From positions 3,844,001-3,908,000 of the forward strand of contig CP119313.1 in NCBI GenBank assembly GCA_029202485.1: DNA of 64,000 nt, in the 5' to 3' direction. The position numbers and the translations under genes were made by a program. The DNA comes from Candidatus Pedobacter colombiensis. Lineage in GTDB: Bacteria; Bacteroidota; Bacteroidia; Sphingobacteriales; Sphingobacteriaceae. Positions 24,966 to 33,288 of this stretch are shown here, one piece after another. The first letter of the stretch is position 1. Each line of letters begins with the position of its first letter. The notes below the pieces were generated by a model, which was not told the origin of the DNA, searched no databases, and saw only the letters and a list, made by a program, of their open reading frames with translations.

Positions 24966-25288
24966 CCTCAACTAAAGTTATGAACTGTAGATTCCTCTCA
25001 TGGCACACTGCGAGTGGTGTCAACATCCTCCTGAATATCAACTACTTTATTTGACCGGTTACTCTTGAGATACAAATGTATAATATTCTGCAAAACATTA
25101 ATTAAGCAGGATCTCACCAAACCTTATAGATCCGAAATTCAATTTACCTGCGGTTTCCGCTGAATTAGCCAAATTCTATCCATTTTATTAATGGTCTGAT
25201 TACGTTTGCTCAAAATATTTCAAAAGCTAACATATCAAAAAAATATGATTGCTAGCTAATAGGCATTGCAACATAATTAACCATTCTT
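24966..25288. other. 323-bp intergenic region
   Basis: No gene of useful length is visible on either strand. The only notable element is TACGTTTG at 25201-25208, a match to the -7 consensus on the plus strand 80 bp before the YhcG-like gene, without a good TTG partner. Confidence 0.6.
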
Positions 25289-26278
25289 ATGATTTTAAAC
25301 CCAACTGTAATAACTGATATCAAAAGTATTATTCATACCGCAAGAAATAAGGCGATCCGAGCAGTAGATACAGAAAGGGTACTTATGTATTGGCATATTG
25401 GTCAAAGAATCTTCCTCGAAGAACAAGAAGGGAAAGACAGAGCCGAATACGGGAAATTCCTGATAAATACGATTTCTGAAAAGCTTGAGCCCGAATATGG
25501 TACCGGATTCTCTTCCCGACATTTGAATTGGTATCGTCAATTTTATCGCGTTTTCCCAATTGTGAACGCACTGCGTTCACAATTGAGTTGGACCCATTAT
25601 CGAATCCTAATTAAGCTTGATAATCAAAACATTATAGATTTCTACATCGCTGAAACAGTTAAAAACAACTGGTCTTCTCGCCAATTAGAGCGCCAAATTA
25701 ACAGCAACCTATTCCAGCGGCTCTTAACGAGCAATGATAAGGATACTGTTTTAGCAGTTGCCAGTAAGGTACAACACCCTACCGATGCAAAACAGATTAT
25801 CAAAGATCCAATGTACCTTGAGTTTCTTGGTCTTAAAAGAGAATCCTCTTATTACGAGCGAGACTTAGAGGCTGCTATTATTACACACCTACAGGAGTTC
25901 CTCCTGGAATTGGGAAATGGATTTTCTTTTGTTGCAAGACAAAAGCGCATCCATATCGGTGGCGACGATTTCTTTTGCGATTTAGTGTTATACAATCGTC
26001 TTCTCTCCTGCTTTGTGATCCTGGAAATCAAGAGAAATAAGCTGACCCATGGTGATATCGGCCAAATGCAGATGTATGTGAATTATTACGACCGTATCGA
26101 AAAACTGCCGACAGAAAATCCAACAATAGGTATATTACTTTGCGCAGATAAAAATGATGCTGTGGTGAAATTTACGTTACCAGAAAACAACCAAACCATC
26201 GTTGCAAGTAAATATCAATTGTATTTACCTACAGAACAGCAACTAATTAATGAAATTAACAAAGAGATCAACATTTAA
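25289..26278 (+). CDS. YhcG-family PDDEXK nuclease-like protein (DUF1016), 329 aa
   Basis: The N-terminal DUF1016 helical domain (VLMYWHIGQRIFLEEQEG, then LSWTHYRILIKL) is followed by the C-terminal nuclease-like domain (FVARQKRIHIGGDDFFCDLVLYNR, then CFVILEIKRNKLTHGD), with the Asp and ExK catalytic elements visible. Such proteins are frequent in mobile and defence regions; some act with restriction systems, but the function is not settled. A 14-bp perfect inverted repeat lies inside the coding sequence (25557-25585). It overlaps the end of ccmB by 4 bp tail to tail. Confidence 0.88.
   Translation: MILNPTVITDIKSIIHTARNKAIRAVDTERVLMYWHIGQRIFLEEQEGKDRAEYGKFLINTISEKLEPEYGTGFSSRHLNWYRQFYRVFPIVNALRSQLSWTHYRILIKLDNQNIIDFYIAETVKNNWSSRQLERQINSNLFQRLLTSNDKDTVLAVASKVQHPTDAKQIIKDPMYLEFLGLKRESSYYERDLEAAIITHLQEFLLELGNGFSFVARQKRIHIGGDDFFCDLVLYNRLLSCFVILEIKRNKLTHGDIGQMQMYVNYYDRIEKLPTENPTIGILLCADKNDAVVKFTLPENNQTIVASKYQLYLPTEQQLINEINKEINI
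25557..25585. repeat. Perfect 14-bp inverted repeat inside the yhcG-like gene
   Basis: Arms CAATTGTGAACGCA and TGCGTTCACAATTG are separated by a single C. The sequence encodes part of IVNALRSQLSW, a stretch I recall as conserved in DUF1016 proteins, so the palindrome may be partly protein-driven. Confidence 0.8.
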
Positions 26279-26934
26279 TCCCTCCACAAGTACGGAAACA
26301 GCAATAAAGACACAGCCATAACCAATACATTGATCACCAGCAGTACCCCCACCTCGTCCCAGCTTACGCTTCGATCCAGCCCGTCAATTGCATTTTTTGT
26401 TAACCTGATCAGCACGACCAGCACAGGAATTATAATTGGAAAACTAAGAATAGCCATCAGCATCCCACCGTTGCCAGCTTTAGATGCAATAGCAGATACC
26501 ATGGTAAATATGGTTGAAAAACTCAGACTACCTAGAACTGTAGCCAAAAGATACATTGGTAAATCCTCCGGCACATAGCCAAAAACCATCATATAAAAGC
26601 CAAGCGCGATAACAGTCAGCAACAACATTAACAAGACATTATAAACAGTCTTCGAAATGATCAAAGCTGCTGGACTTGCAATGGTATAAATATAAAGCTG
26701 CCTACCCTTACTTTCCTGCAAAAAACTTTTAGAAACTGCATTTATAGATGCAAAAAGCATAATGATCCAGAATAACGCATTCCAAGTAATCTTATCGACA
26801 CTTACAAAGGACAAAAAACATACAAACACAGTAGAAACGACATACAGAAGCACACCGTTTAAAGTGTACTTTGAGCGCCACTCCAGTAGCAATTCTTTTT
26901 TAATTAAGTGTTTTACCTGGCTTACTAAATTCAT
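26275..26934 (-). CDS. ccmB: Heme exporter permease CcmB, 219 aa
   Basis: A polytopic protein of the expected 220 residues with about six membrane helices. The CcmB-type N-terminus (LIKKELLLEWRSKYTLNGVL) is clear, as is the FLQESKGRQLYIYTIASPAALIISK region. CcmB with CcmA and CcmC forms the heme-handling ABC complex. Its usual downstream partner ccmC is 7 kb further on the same strand, beyond the accessory island. The last bases overlap the convergent YhcG-like gene. Confidence 0.9.
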   Translation of the reverse strand: MNLVSQVKHLIKKELLLEWRSKYTLNGVLLYVVSTVFVCFLSFVSVDKITWNALFWIIMLFASINAVSKSFLQESKGRQLYIYTIASPAALIISKTVYNVLLMLLLTVIALGFYMMVFGYVPEDLPMYLLATVLGSLSFSTIFTMVSAIASKAGNGGMLMAILSFPIIIPVLVVLIRLTKNAIDGLDRSVSWDEVGVLLVINVLVMAVSLLLFPYLWRD

Positions 26935-26949
26935 TCAGCCGCAAAGATA

Positions 26950-28362
26950 CTATTTCGCTTTATATCCAACTAACTCCGGGGTCAAAATCCTTGCAACAAC
27001 AGGAGCTGAAGAAATTTGATCAGCACCAACCTGAAGCGGCTGTTTACGAGCCTGTCCATCCATATCAACAGTAATTAATGGGTATGTACCTGCAACATTT
27101 AAAGCAGGATCAGCCTCCTGAAGATGGAATGTTCCATTAGCATCACGTACCAATTTAGGATCTAAAATTTTATATGCACCTTCGGGAATACTTCCAGGGC
27201 CTTTCACCTTATAAATAATATTACCTTCCCACTTAGGATTAACAAACGGACCATTGATAACCGCAGCCTCTTCACCACCCTGAATTAAATTGTTAATGAT
27301 AGTAATATCAGTTGCGCCCAAACCTATTGGTGTTCTTGGGTTTAAAGTGATATTCTTTTTGTTATTTACCAATGTATTGAAAGCAATTAACACCCTATCC
27401 GGACGATCATGAGAAGTCAGCGGAGCACCATCAGCCACTTCAGCACCACCATTACCAATGTTAATGGCAACATCACAATTCTCAAAATAATTGCTGTAAA
27501 TGATATGGTCATCACCAAAAATCCTTAATCCAGGTGTTTTGGTAAAATAGTTACCATACACCTTATTAAAATTACCATGTCTTAAAGTCATCTGCGCTTT
27601 GCAATCGCGAACCGTATTGTATCGGATCGTTACTGCCGAAGATTTAACGGAGAGCAATTCATTCTCTCCCTCGCAGTTTTCAAACAAGTTGTATTCAAAA
27701 ATACTGTTGCTCGAAGAAAGGCTAAAACCACTTAAACCAAACTGTACGGACTCTGCTCCATTTCCACTTTGTTGAGCAAAATTGTGAAAATAATTATGGT
27801 GTATCCACAAACGTTCAGCAATTTGCTTGCCTACTCCCCTAACCCCAATAAACTTGCCTAAAGCATTTTTATTCTGAAAAGTATTGTAATCCACCTGATG
27901 ATCATTTCCAATTATAGATAAATAATTCCCCTCACCAAACCCTTCAAAAATATTTCTTGTCCACTGGCAAAAACTGCTTCCAGCTGCTATTTCATTTTTA
28001 TTTGATGCATTAGCGAACTTAAAACCACGAATAATCACATAAGTAGCAGGACTTTGAATACTCAATCCACCTGTTCCATTTATTTCTGCTCCACCAATCG
28101 TTTCGGCAGCAATCGTAATTGGTTTAGCAGCGGTTCCTTTACTCTTCACCACAATATTATCTGTAGTTGTATAAACCCCATTCTTCAGCAAAATCACATC
28201 TCCGGCCACTGCATTATCAATTGCCTTTTGTAATTCAGGTAACGAAGCAACAGTAATCGTCTTTGCAAAACTGGCTGCAGGATGAGCAAGCATTAAAATT
28301 AGCAGAAAGGCACAAGCCCCTAAAACCTGCTTTTTCAGTTGATTTGTAATGGTTAATATCAT
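26950..28362 (-). CDS. Polysaccharide lyase family 6 (chondroitinase B/alginate lyase-like), 470 aa
   Basis: A signal peptide (about residues 1-33, ending AASFA) is followed by a right-handed beta-helix with repeating short coils. The PL6 active site is visible: Glu235 and Lys240 in GENELLSVKSS and Arg261 in MTLRHGN. Lys and Arg are 21 residues apart, as for Lys250/Arg271 of Pedobacter heparinus chondroitinase B. It should cleave uronic-acid polysaccharides by beta-elimination; alginate and dermatan sulfate are both possible. No susC/susD pair is adjacent. It lies 16 bp upstream of ccmB. Confidence 0.9.
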   Translation of the reverse strand: MILTITNQLKKQVLGACAFLLILMLAHPAASFAKTITVASLPELQKAIDNAVAGDVILLKNGVYTTTDNIVVKSKGTAAKPITIAAETIGGAEINGTGGLSIQSPATYVIIRGFKFANASNKNEIAAGSSFCQWTRNIFEGFGEGNYLSIIGNDHQVDYNTFQNKNALGKFIGVRGVGKQIAERLWIHHNYFHNFAQQSGNGAESVQFGLSGFSLSSSNSIFEYNLFENCEGENELLSVKSSAVTIRYNTVRDCKAQMTLRHGNFNKVYGNYFTKTPGLRIFGDDHIIYSNYFENCDVAINIGNGGAEVADGAPLTSHDRPDRVLIAFNTLVNNKKNITLNPRTPIGLGATDITIINNLIQGGEEAAVINGPFVNPKWEGNIIYKVKGPGSIPEGAYKILDPKLVRDANGTFHLQEADPALNVAGTYPLITVDMDGQARKQPLQVGADQISSAPVVARILTPELVGYKAK

Positions 28363-28446
28363 AATTTGGTCTTTCCAATAAGGTGATCAAGTTAGGTTTT
28401 CTTTGTTTACATATAGTAAGCTAAATATTCATATTATTGTATCAAA

Positions 28447-28938
28447 ATGGCAAATCAATATTGTACAATCGTAGATAGCCCCATAGGTGAACTGAGCATT
28501 TTTGCGGATGATGACTTTGTAAACAAGATTACTTTTAAAAAGACAGATACCTCGCATTTAACTGAAAACAAAATTTCAAAACTTGCTGCTTCGCAATTGA
28601 GCGATTATTTCGAAGGAAAACTCCAATCGTTCGACCTACCCATGAGCCAAAGCGGAACAGATTTTCAACAAAATGTATGGAAGGAGCTTACCACCATAAA
28701 ATATGGAACAACGATTTCCTACCTACAGTTTTCCACCCAGCTAAACAATCCACTCGCCATACGGGCTATAGCTGCAGCAAATGGAAAAAATGAGCTGGCA
28801 ATAGTCATCCCCTGCCACCGTGTAATAGGTAGTAATGGTAAACTTGTTGGCTATGCCGGCGAACTATGGCGCAAACAATGGCTGCTCGATCATGAACGTG
28901 AGATCAGTAAGCAAGGGCAAATGACTTTAAGATTTTAA
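28447..28938 (+). CDS. ogt: Methylated-DNA-protein-cysteine methyltransferase (Ogt type), 163 aa
   Basis: The active-site segment IVIPCHRVIGSNGKLVGYAG is intact, with acceptor Cys123. The helix-turn-helix part (FQQNVWKELTTIKYGTTISY) and the arginine finger region (LAIRAIAAANGKN) are present. The protein removes alkyl groups from O6-alkylguanine in a suicide reaction. There is no Ada regulatory domain. It is likely co-transcribed with the DUF421 gene 20 bp downstream. Confidence 0.95.
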   Translation: MANQYCTIVDSPIGELSIFADDDFVNKITFKKTDTSHLTENKISKLAASQLSDYFEGKLQSFDLPMSQSGTDFQQNVWKELTTIKYGTTISYLQFSTQLNNPLAIRAIAAANGKNELAIVIPCHRVIGSNGKLVGYAGELWRKQWLLDHEREISKQGQMTLRF

Positions 28939-28958
28939 TAGATAAATTTTCAGAACAA

Positions 28959-29474
28959 ATGAACGGATACCTCGATATTATATTTAGAAGTCTTTCGGTA
29001 TATGTTTTTATGCTTGTAGCAATCCGCTTAACGGGTAAAAAAGAACTTTCGCAGCTAAATACTACCGATGTAGTTTTAATCTTGCTGATCAGTAATGCGG
29101 TACAGAATGCTATGGTAGGCAGCGACACCAGCCTTTTAGGTGGACTGGTTGCCGCTGCAGTATTATTTGCGCTTAATTATCTGCTAAAAAAGCTGATGTT
29201 TAAGAATGAAAAATTCAGGAATATGATCACTGAAAAACCCGAAATCCTGATTCACAATGGCAACCTCGATTTTGCAAAACTCAGTAAACTTGGTATCACC
29301 AATGAAGAACTTCAGGAAGCAATAAGGGAGCATGGTATTGAAAAATATAAGGATGTTAAGCTCGCTATCATGGAAGCCGATGGAAACATCAGCATCATTA
29401 GCGGAGACGGGAGCTTAAAACAAACTCAGTATAAACGAAAAAGAAGACATAAATCCCTTAGCGATCTAAACTAA
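28959..29474 (+). CDS. DUF421 (YetF-like) membrane protein, 171 aa
   Basis: Three N-terminal membrane helices (FRSLSVYVFMLVAIRLTGKKELSQL, then VVLILLISNAVQNAMVG and LLGGLVAAAVLFALNYLL) are followed by the soluble DUF421 domain (ITEKPEILIHNGNLD, then ITNEELQEAIREHGI and KLAIMEADGNISII). YetF-like proteins have been linked to sporulation or stress in Bacillus, but the biochemical role is unknown. The end overlaps the convergent gene at 29458 by 17 bp. Confidence 0.9.
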   Translation: MNGYLDIIFRSLSVYVFMLVAIRLTGKKELSQLNTTDVVLILLISNAVQNAMVGSDTSLLGGLVAAAVLFALNYLLKKLMFKNEKFRNMITEKPEILIHNGNLDFAKLSKLGITNEELQEAIREHGIEKYKDVKLAIMEADGNISIISGDGSLKQTQYKRKRRHKSLSDLN

Positions 29475-29859
29475 TCATTTTTGGTTTTCTAACAGTAATC
29501 ATAACCAATGCTCCGGCAAGTATCACAAACCATCCCCATTTAAATTTCACTAAACCTGAGGCAAGGTTGACCAACTTTTTAAAATGAAGGAAACCAAATG
29601 ACGCCTGCGTTTTAAATTGAATACCTGCAAGCGAAAGCACCACCAATGCAATAACTGCCCAACCCGCAAATTTAACTAAACCTGCTTTTTCGGTAAATGC
29701 ACCTATCAAACCAATTACCACCAATACATAAAAAGTAATGGCCAGTGTTAGGTCAACCTGAAAATAATTCCAGTTTCCTAAAATAGGCACACGTACCAAT
29801 GGGCACATGCCACCAATAGCCATAACCACAGCACCTGCAATTCCTTGACTTTTTACCAT
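29458..29859 (-). CDS. Four-helix membrane protein, 133 aa, after gldC
   Basis: Hypothetical. There are four hydrophobic segments (around residues 5-20, 35-55, 62-82 and 105-125) and a Lys/Arg-rich C-terminus. Its start overlaps the gldC stop by one base (TAATG), so it is translationally coupled to gldC. That could mean a shared role, but no motif supports one. Confidence 0.75.
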   Translation of the reverse strand: MVKSQGIAGAVVMAIGGMCPLVRVPILGNWNYFQVDLTLAITFYVLVVIGLIGAFTEKAGLVKFAGWAVIALVVLSLAGIQFKTQASFGFLHFKKLVNLASGLVKFKWGWFVILAGALVMITVRKPKMISLDR

Positions 29860-30194
29860 TACCCTCTTGTGTTGATTCCCATTTTATCAGCAAAATGCGC
29901 ACAATAATCACGCAAATCTTCCACAATCAGGTTCTCGCCGGTAGCCTTTAAAAAGCTATCACCCATAGTTTGTAAGGTCTCATAAAAAAAACGCTTCATC
30001 TCATCAACAGGCATATCTTTAGTCCACAGATCAATACGCATTGAGTTTTTATAGTTGTGATCCCAAAGGGCCAGCATCATTGATTTTACAGGCACTTGTT
30101 CTTTAGTTTCGGCATCTGTAGATTCCCAAAGGATATTGTCCGGCACATTATTGTCATCCAGTTGAACTGTGATTTTAATTTCTGCTTGTTTCAT
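29859..30194 (-). CDS. gldC: Gliding motility protein GldC, 111 aa
   Basis: A soluble protein with the GldC pattern: EIKITVQLDDNNVPDNILWEST, then SMMLALWDHNYKNSMRIDLWTKDMPVDEMKRFF. GldC is a small cytoplasmic protein needed for efficient gliding in Flavobacterium; its exact role is not known. It is present in many Bacteroidota, including nonmotile ones. It is coupled to the downstream four-helix membrane protein. Confidence 0.9.
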   Translation of the reverse strand: MKQAEIKITVQLDDNNVPDNILWESTDAETKEQVPVKSMMLALWDHNYKNSMRIDLWTKDMPVDEMKRFFYETLQTMGDSFLKATGENLIVEDLRDYCAHFADKMGINTRG

Positions 30195-30260
30195 TTATTT
30201 ATTGTTTTTTCTATTATAAGATGAAGCCTTTGATGATTAATTTTAATCATTTTGGGTCCA

Positions 30261-30536
30261 TTAAATTATACTAACTTTTATTATAAATATTAAAGTGACG
30301 ATGAAAACGATTAATACGCCTTCAATTATCCAAAGCTTTTTAAGACTGGGAATAATTTTTCTGAAAATCTGATCAGATACAAAAGCAATAATAGCTGTCA
30401 AAAAACAAAACCCCGAAAGTAAGCCGGTAACATCTATGTGCTGTGGGCGACTGTCTTTTTTACTCAACAGCACCATCACAGCTATGACCAGGCATAAAGC
30501 CGAAACGATATTAAGCGGGGTAAGTTTGACTTTCAA
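30261..30536 (-). CDS. Three-helix membrane protein, 91 aa
   Basis: Hypothetical. Three hydrophobic helices (residues about 8-24, 38-55 and 68-88) fill the short protein, and there is no motif I recognise. It begins 6 bp after the rhlE stop on the same strand, so it is probably co-transcribed with the helicase. Confidence 0.65.
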   Translation of the reverse strand: MKVKLTPLNIVSALCLVIAVMVLLSKKDSRPQHIDVTGLLSGFCFLTAIIAFVSDQIFRKIIPSLKKLWIIEGVLIVFIVTLIFIIKVSII

Positions 30537-30542
30537 TCTTCT

Positions 30543-31871
30543 TTACTTCTTATTTTTGAACTTCTTTGTCTTCCATGCCGGCTGCTTGTTGGTCTTATTC
30601 CTTGCAGCAGCAGCTATTGCCGCTGCGTGCTTTTTCTCGTGGAAAGCTCCTTTAAAATCAGGATCTTCCCTTCTTTTCTGATCATCAATAGCACGCGCAA
30701 TAGCCTGTTTCTCTTCGTAAGGAGTTTCCTCCACAAAAACTTCGGCAGGCAAAGGTACAACAGGAATCTGTTGTCTGATCAATTTCTCTATTTTCTCAAT
30801 GTAATATTTTTCCGCCGGAGTGCAGAAAGTTAACGCATCACCCTTAGCATAAGCCCTGCCTGTTCTACCAATCCTGTGCACATAATCTTCAATAATGATG
30901 GGTACATCAAAGTTGATCACATGACTTACCTCACTAACATCAATACCTCTCGAAGCCACATCCGTTGCAACCAGCACCCTCAAATTGCCTTCTTTAAAAG
31001 CATTGATAGAATTGATCCTTGTATTTTGTCCTTTGTTCGCATGAATCACCCTTACAGCATCTTCACCAAAACGACGGCTAATAAAGCTATGTATATTATC
31101 TGCAACAGTTTTAGTCTTACAGAAAATGATCAGTCTTTTAAACTCCTCATCATTTTTCAATAAGTGTTGTAGTAAATTGATCTTTGTTTTAAAATTTGGC
31201 ACCTCAAATAAAACCTGTGTAACCGTTGCGGCAGGTGTAGCTTGGGCAGCAACCTCAATAATAGTTGGATTTTTCAAGAAGTCTCCAGCTATTTTCTGTA
31301 CCAGATCGCTCATCGTAGCCGAAAAAAGCAAGTTTTGCCGTTTACGCGGAACAACTTCCAAAATTCGATGAATAGAGCCAATAAAGCCCATATCCATCAT
31401 CTTATCGGCTTCATCCAATACTAAGAATTTTAAGTATTGCGTGTTGATGTGTCCGGCTAAATAAATATCGAGGAACCGTCCAGGCGTAGCAATGATGATA
31501 TCTACCCCCGCTTTAATCTGTTCAATTTGGTTTTTAGGGCCAATACCACCAAACACCACAACCGAACGTAAATCTGTATAAGTAGAAAACATTTTTACAT
31601 GCTCAGCAATCTGCATTGCCAGTTCTCTTGTTGGGGCTAGTATCAATGCCCGGGCCGAATCACCCTGAGCATATTTTAACTGCATTAAAATCGGCAAAAC
31701 ATAAGCAGCAGTTTTACCGGTACCTGTTTCCGCAATCCCAAAAATATCCTGTCCGGACAAAACCGGAGCAATTGCTTTTTCCTGTATTGGAGTAGCAGTA
31801 GTAAACCCAGCATCCGCTACAGCATTTAATATCTGCCTGTTTAAATTAAAATCTTCGAAGCTTTTCGCCAT
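30543..31871 (-). CDS. rhlE: DEAD-box RNA helicase (RhlE type), 442 aa
   Basis: All helicase motifs are readable: the Q motif (FEDFNLNRQIL...PIQEKAI), motif I (GIAETGTGKTAAY), motif II (VLDEADKMMDMGF), motif III (LLFSATMS), motif V (VLVATDVASRGIDV) and motif VI (DYVHRIGRTGRAYA). A basic C-terminal tail (KTNKQPAWKTKKFKNKK) follows, as in RhlE-like helicases for ribosome assembly and cold growth. I start at the ATG at 31871. The consensus -7 box TACCTTTG ends only 6 bp upstream, so the transcript is probably leaderless. Confidence 0.93.
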   Translation of the reverse strand: MAKSFEDFNLNRQILNAVADAGFTTATPIQEKAIAPVLSGQDIFGIAETGTGKTAAYVLPILMQLKYAQGDSARALILAPTRELAMQIAEHVKMFSTYTDLRSVVVFGGIGPKNQIEQIKAGVDIIIATPGRFLDIYLAGHINTQYLKFLVLDEADKMMDMGFIGSIHRILEVVPRKRQNLLFSATMSDLVQKIAGDFLKNPTIIEVAAQATPAATVTQVLFEVPNFKTKINLLQHLLKNDEEFKRLIIFCKTKTVADNIHSFISRRFGEDAVRVIHANKGQNTRINSINAFKEGNLRVLVATDVASRGIDVSEVSHVINFDVPIIIEDYVHRIGRTGRAYAKGDALTFCTPAEKYYIEKIEKLIRQQIPVVPLPAEVFVEETPYEEKQAIARAIDDQKRREDPDFKGAFHEKKHAAAIAAAARNKTNKQPAWKTKKFKNKK

Positions 31872-31877
31872 ATCCCG

Positions 31878-31885
31878 CAAAGGTA
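31878..31885 (-). promoter_or_regulatory. -7 box of rhlE
   Basis: TACCTTTG on the minus strand matches TAnnTTTG. It ends 6 bp before the chosen ATG, supporting the start at 31871 and a very short leader. No clear TTG partner is seen. Confidence 0.5.
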
Positions 31886-31918
31886 AGTAATTCCTTTAAA
31901 CTCCTTTATCTTTTATCC

Positions 31919-31949
31919 TTGCTCCTTATTCCATAAAAACATAACTTTG
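31919..31949 (+). promoter_or_regulatory. Promoter of the dihydroorotase gene
   Basis: TTG (31919-31921), 20 bp, then TAACTTTG (31942-31949): a good fit to the Bacteroidota consensus. The ATG begins at 31954, only 4 bases later, implying a leaderless mRNA. Confidence 0.65.
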
Positions 31950-31953
31950 AAGT

Positions 31954-33288
31954 ATGAACACCATTCTGATAAAAGCAGCTTCAATTGTAAATGAAGGGCA
32001 AATTGTTGTCGCCGACCTCCTCATCAAAAACGGTTTTATTGAAAAGATCGCTCCAAATATTGATACTCCTGCCGATCAGGAGATCAATGCGGAAGGATTA
32101 CACCTTTTTCCGGGAATGATTGATGATCAGGTACACTTCAGAGAACCGGGGTTAACCCACAAGGCTGATATTTTTTCGGAAAGTATGGCTGCAGTGGCCG
32201 GAGGGATCACCTCTTTTATGGAGATGCCCAACACTGTACCTAACACACTAACTCAAGATTTACTGGCCGATAAATATGCCATCGCATCAGAAATGTCGCT
32301 GGCCAACTACTCATTTTTTATGGGTGCCTCCAACAACAACCTCGATGAAGTACTCAAAACAGACCCTAAAAATGTCTGCGGCATCAAGGTATTCATGGGC
32401 TCATCTACTGGGAATATGTTGGTCGACAATGAGAAAGTATTAGAAAACATCTTTAAAGAAGCACCAATGCTGGTGGCTACGCATTGCGAAGATGAACACA
32501 CCATACAACGTAACCTTGCCGAATACAAGGAGAAATACGGAGAAAATATCACTATAGATATGCATCCGTTGATCCGCAGTGCCGAGGCTTGTTACAAATC
32601 ATCCTCATTAGCTGTAGAACTGGCAAAAAAATACCAGACACGTCTGCATATCCTACACATTTCTACTGCAAGAGAAGTGGCCTTGTTCGACAATAAGACA
32701 CCACTTGCCGATAAAAAAATAACTGCTGAAGCTTGTATACATCATCTGTGGTTTGACGATCAGGATTATGCAACCAAAGGCAACTGGATAAAATGGAATC
32801 CTGCAGTTAAAACCGCAACAGATAAAGCAGGTATCCTAAAGGGTTTATTGGATGGGTATATCGATGTTATCGCTACCGACCACGCCCCACATACGATAGC
32901 AGAGAAGGAACAACCTTATCTACAGGCTCCTTCAGGTGGACCACTGGTTCAACATGCTCTGCCTGCACTTTTCGAGATGTATCACCAAAATAAAATATCC
33001 TTAACACAAATAGCCGAAAAAACTGCGCATAACGTAGCTACCTGCTTTAATATTGATAAAAGAGGTTTTATTAGGGAAGGCTACTGGGCCGATTTGGTAC
33101 TGGTAAACCTAAACGATCCTTTTAAAGTAACCAGAACAAATGTACTGTACAAATGTGGTTGGTCGCCTTTTGAAGGTCAAACTTTCCAGGCCGAAATCTC
33201 ACATACTTTTGTATCAGGAAATCTGGCTTATCAAAAAGGTAGATTCACCACACAGGAAACCGGAAAACGTCTGGCCTTTAACCGCTGA
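31954..33288 (+). CDS. pyrC: Dihydroorotase, 444 aa
   Basis: An amidohydrolase of the dihydroorotase/allantoinase type. The metal motif FPGMIDDQVHFREPG (HFR in place of HxH) is near residue 60. GIKVFMGSSTGN follows, with histidines in THCEDEH and LHILHIS, and Asp in DVIATDHAPHT. It closes carbamoyl-aspartate to dihydroorotate in pyrimidine synthesis. Its stop codon overlaps the start of the DUF3810 gene by one base. Confidence 0.92.
   Translation: MNTILIKAASIVNEGQIVVADLLIKNGFIEKIAPNIDTPADQEINAEGLHLFPGMIDDQVHFREPGLTHKADIFSESMAAVAGGITSFMEMPNTVPNTLTQDLLADKYAIASEMSLANYSFFMGASNNNLDEVLKTDPKNVCGIKVFMGSSTGNMLVDNEKVLENIFKEAPMLVATHCEDEHTIQRNLAEYKEKYGENITIDMHPLIRSAEACYKSSSLAVELAKKYQTRLHILHISTAREVALFDNKTPLADKKITAEACIHHLWFDDQDYATKGNWIKWNPAVKTATDKAGILKGLLDGYIDVIATDHAPHTIAEKEQPYLQAPSGGPLVQHALPALFEMYHQNKISLTQIAEKTAHNVATCFNIDKRGFIREGYWADLVLVNLNDPFKVTRTNVLYKCGWSPFEGQTFQAEISHTFVSGNLAYQKGRFTTQETGKRLAFNR

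Noticed and set aside
24980..25060. Short plus-strand frame of 24 codons after the 275-aa gene
   Set aside because: No hydrophobic or family features and no promoter; likely chance.
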